DNA of 64,000 nucleotides. Origin: Candidatus Zixiibacteriota bacterium (GTDB lineage Bacteria; Zixibacteria; MSB-5A5; GN15; JAAZOE01). The stretch is taken from contig JAZGGI010000024.1 in assembly GCA_036480375.1 (NCBI GenBank), positions 62,001-126,000 of the forward strand. Reading direction: 5' to 3'. The translations under genes and the position numbers were made by a program. The notes under the pieces were generated by a model. That model was given only the letters and a program-made list of their open reading frames with translations, was not told where the DNA came from and searched no databases. Each line of letters opens with the position of its first letter. Position 1 is the stretch's first letter. This document shows positions 63,035-64,000 of this stretch, piece by piece.

Positions 63035-64000
63035 ATGAAAAGCCCAACAATCTATACTGTGACCATACTAATTGTATTATCACTGATTCAAATATGCAAT
63101 GGTAAAATAATATTAATTTCTCCACAGGAAGGTATTGAAGTTGCAATTTCAAATGCTATTGAAGGCGATACTCTCCAATTTCAACCAGGAATATATACTG
63201 GTGTCTTAAATAAAAATATTACAATAAATACAAATGGATTATACATCACCTCCATTTCAGGCGCAGAAAATACAATAATTGACCTTGAAAATAATGGTCG
63301 AGCATTTAACATCGAAGGTAATGTTGATTCTACCTGCCTTATAGAGGGACTTACTTTTAGAAATGGTAATGTCAACCGCGTAAGCGGTGGGGCCATATCA
63401 ACATTGTCCGCGACTCCTCGACTAAAAAATTGCATATTTGAAAATAATTACGCCGATCAGGCAGGTGCTATTAGAGGATGTTTCTATTCTGTTGAAAATT
63501 GTATATTCAGTGATAATAGAGTTGCGACACACGGAGGAGCTATGACTTTATACGGCGGCTGCAGTACAATTCTCAAAAATTGCCTTTTTGTAAATAATGA
63601 TGCTATTGAGGGAAGTGCTGTTTCTTGTATTCAATCAAGTCCCATTTTTATTAATTGTACTTTTGTTAAAAATAAAGGTCTATCTGCTGTAAACTTATTT
63701 AGCTCGGCCAAGCCGATCTTCGAAAACTGTATATTGGCTTTTAATGAAGAATATGCATTTTCATACATGACATTTTCAGGTGACGACTATAACAATCCTT
63801 CATTTTTTTGTACGAATATTTCAGAAAACCAATATGATTGGGATTCAGAAATATCACATCATTTGGGACAAAATGGAAATATATCTTTAGATCCACTATT
63901 TTGCGATATTGAGAATAATGACTTTTCGATCTCTAGTGATTCCCCTTGTGCTCTGGCAAATAACGAATGCGGTGTTTTAATTGGGTGTTTTTATGTTCAG
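63035..64000 (+). CDS. Secreted right-handed beta-helix repeat protein (partial, 3' end outside window)
   Basis: AGGAGA lies before the ATG at 63035; the frame is open to the window end (322 codons). The product has a signal peptide (TVTILIVLSLIQICNG) and then a DUF1565-type right-handed parallel beta-helix: VAISNAIEGDTLQFQPGIYT, CLIEGLTFRNGNVN, LKNCIFENNYADQAGAI and FINCTFVKNKG. Such proteins are exported and often end in a sorting domain. The gene is AT-richer than the sulfur cluster, with codon use unlike it, which may point to another origin. Function is probably surface binding or polysaccharide contact; no enzyme site is evident. Confidence 0.8.
   Translation, partial: MKSPTIYTVTILIVLSLIQICNGKIILISPQEGIEVAISNAIEGDTLQFQPGIYTGVLNKNITINTNGLYITSISGAENTIIDLENNGRAFNIEGNVDSTCLIEGLTFRNGNVNRVSGGAISTLSATPRLKNCIFENNYADQAGAIRGCFYSVENCIFSDNRVATHGGAMTLYGGCSTILKNCLFVNNDAIEGSAVSCIQSSPIFINCTFVKNKGLSAVNLFSSAKPIFENCILAFNEEYAFSYMTFSGDDYNNPSFFCTNISENQYDWDSEISHHLGQNGNISLDPLFCDIENNDFSISSDSPCALANNECGVLIGCFYVQ

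Noticed and set aside
1-64000. tRNA or rRNA genes
   Set aside because: No cloverleaf or rRNA-like stretch was recognised by eye; a tRNA or rRNA scan would confirm this.

Overview
The window reads as a chromosomal segment of an uncultured, moderate-GC anaerobic bacterium with a near-complete dissimilatory sulfate-reduction pathway. Present are sat, aprBA, qmoABC, dsrABD, dsrN, a dsrL-like gene, dsrC, dsrMKJOP, a putative sulfate transporter and siroheme biosynthesis genes. Secreted proteins with dockerin-like repeats, TPR membrane proteins and beta-helix surface proteins alongside these genes are reminiscent of candidate phylum Zixibacteria or a relative in the FCB group. That placement is an inference from gene content; a DsrAB, ribosomal-protein or 16S tree would settle it.

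Layout. 1-2050: tail of an M48 peptidase gene, a CNNM/CorC-type membrane protein and a DedA protein. 2051-6432: an accessory, AT-richer stretch with a small outer-membrane-like protein and a large AAA+ protein whose N-terminal half resembles a PfkB/ribokinase fold. A decayed copy of the 3' end of the neighbouring YkgJ-family gene lies beyond it, so the AAA+ gene sits between two versions of that gene end. 6433-13580: YkgJ and zinc-ribbon genes, aprA, aprB and sat on the minus strand, and qmoC divergent from sat across a 738-bp regulatory region. 13674-17039: YeiH-type transporter, a small secreted protein, an aldehyde dehydrogenase. 17090-30889: two tandem membrane-TPR paralogues, a FAD-oxidase / NodB-like / ATP-grasp / squalene-synthase-type cluster, a TPR lipoprotein, a GNAT, a two-gene cytochrome bd-superfamily complex with a diheme c tail, and a MarR-controlled trio. 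31013-38722: two thioredoxin-fold proteins, dnaE, an M1 metallopeptidase and a LysE exporter. 38813-41466: two dockerin proteins and a gene remnant, with a copy of one nested-hairpin repeat at each end.

41473-62602 is essentially a sulfur supercluster, all on the minus strand. Read in transcription order it is qmoA-qmoB, then dsrA-dsrB-dsrD-dsrN-dsrL-like-dsrC-RsbRD_N protein-dsrM-K-J-O-P, then (after a terminator) a CoA-disulfide/persulfide reductase with rhodanese domain, hemA, precorrin-2 dehydrogenase and cobA-hemD. The window ends inside an AT-rich beta-helix protein gene.

How it fits together. Sat and AprBA turn sulfate into sulfite, with QmoABC linking AprBA to the quinone pool. DsrAB with DsrC reduces sulfite, and DsrMKJOP regenerates DsrC from the membrane. 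The hemA/siroheme genes and dsrN are suited to making and modifying the DsrAB cofactor. CRP/FNR-like palindromes (TGTGA-N6-TCACA and close variants) precede sat, dsrA, qmoA and qmoC, so one HcpR-like regulator probably controls all four units although qmoC is about 48 kb from qmoAB. No rRNA, tRNA, transposase, integrase or CRISPR array was recognised.
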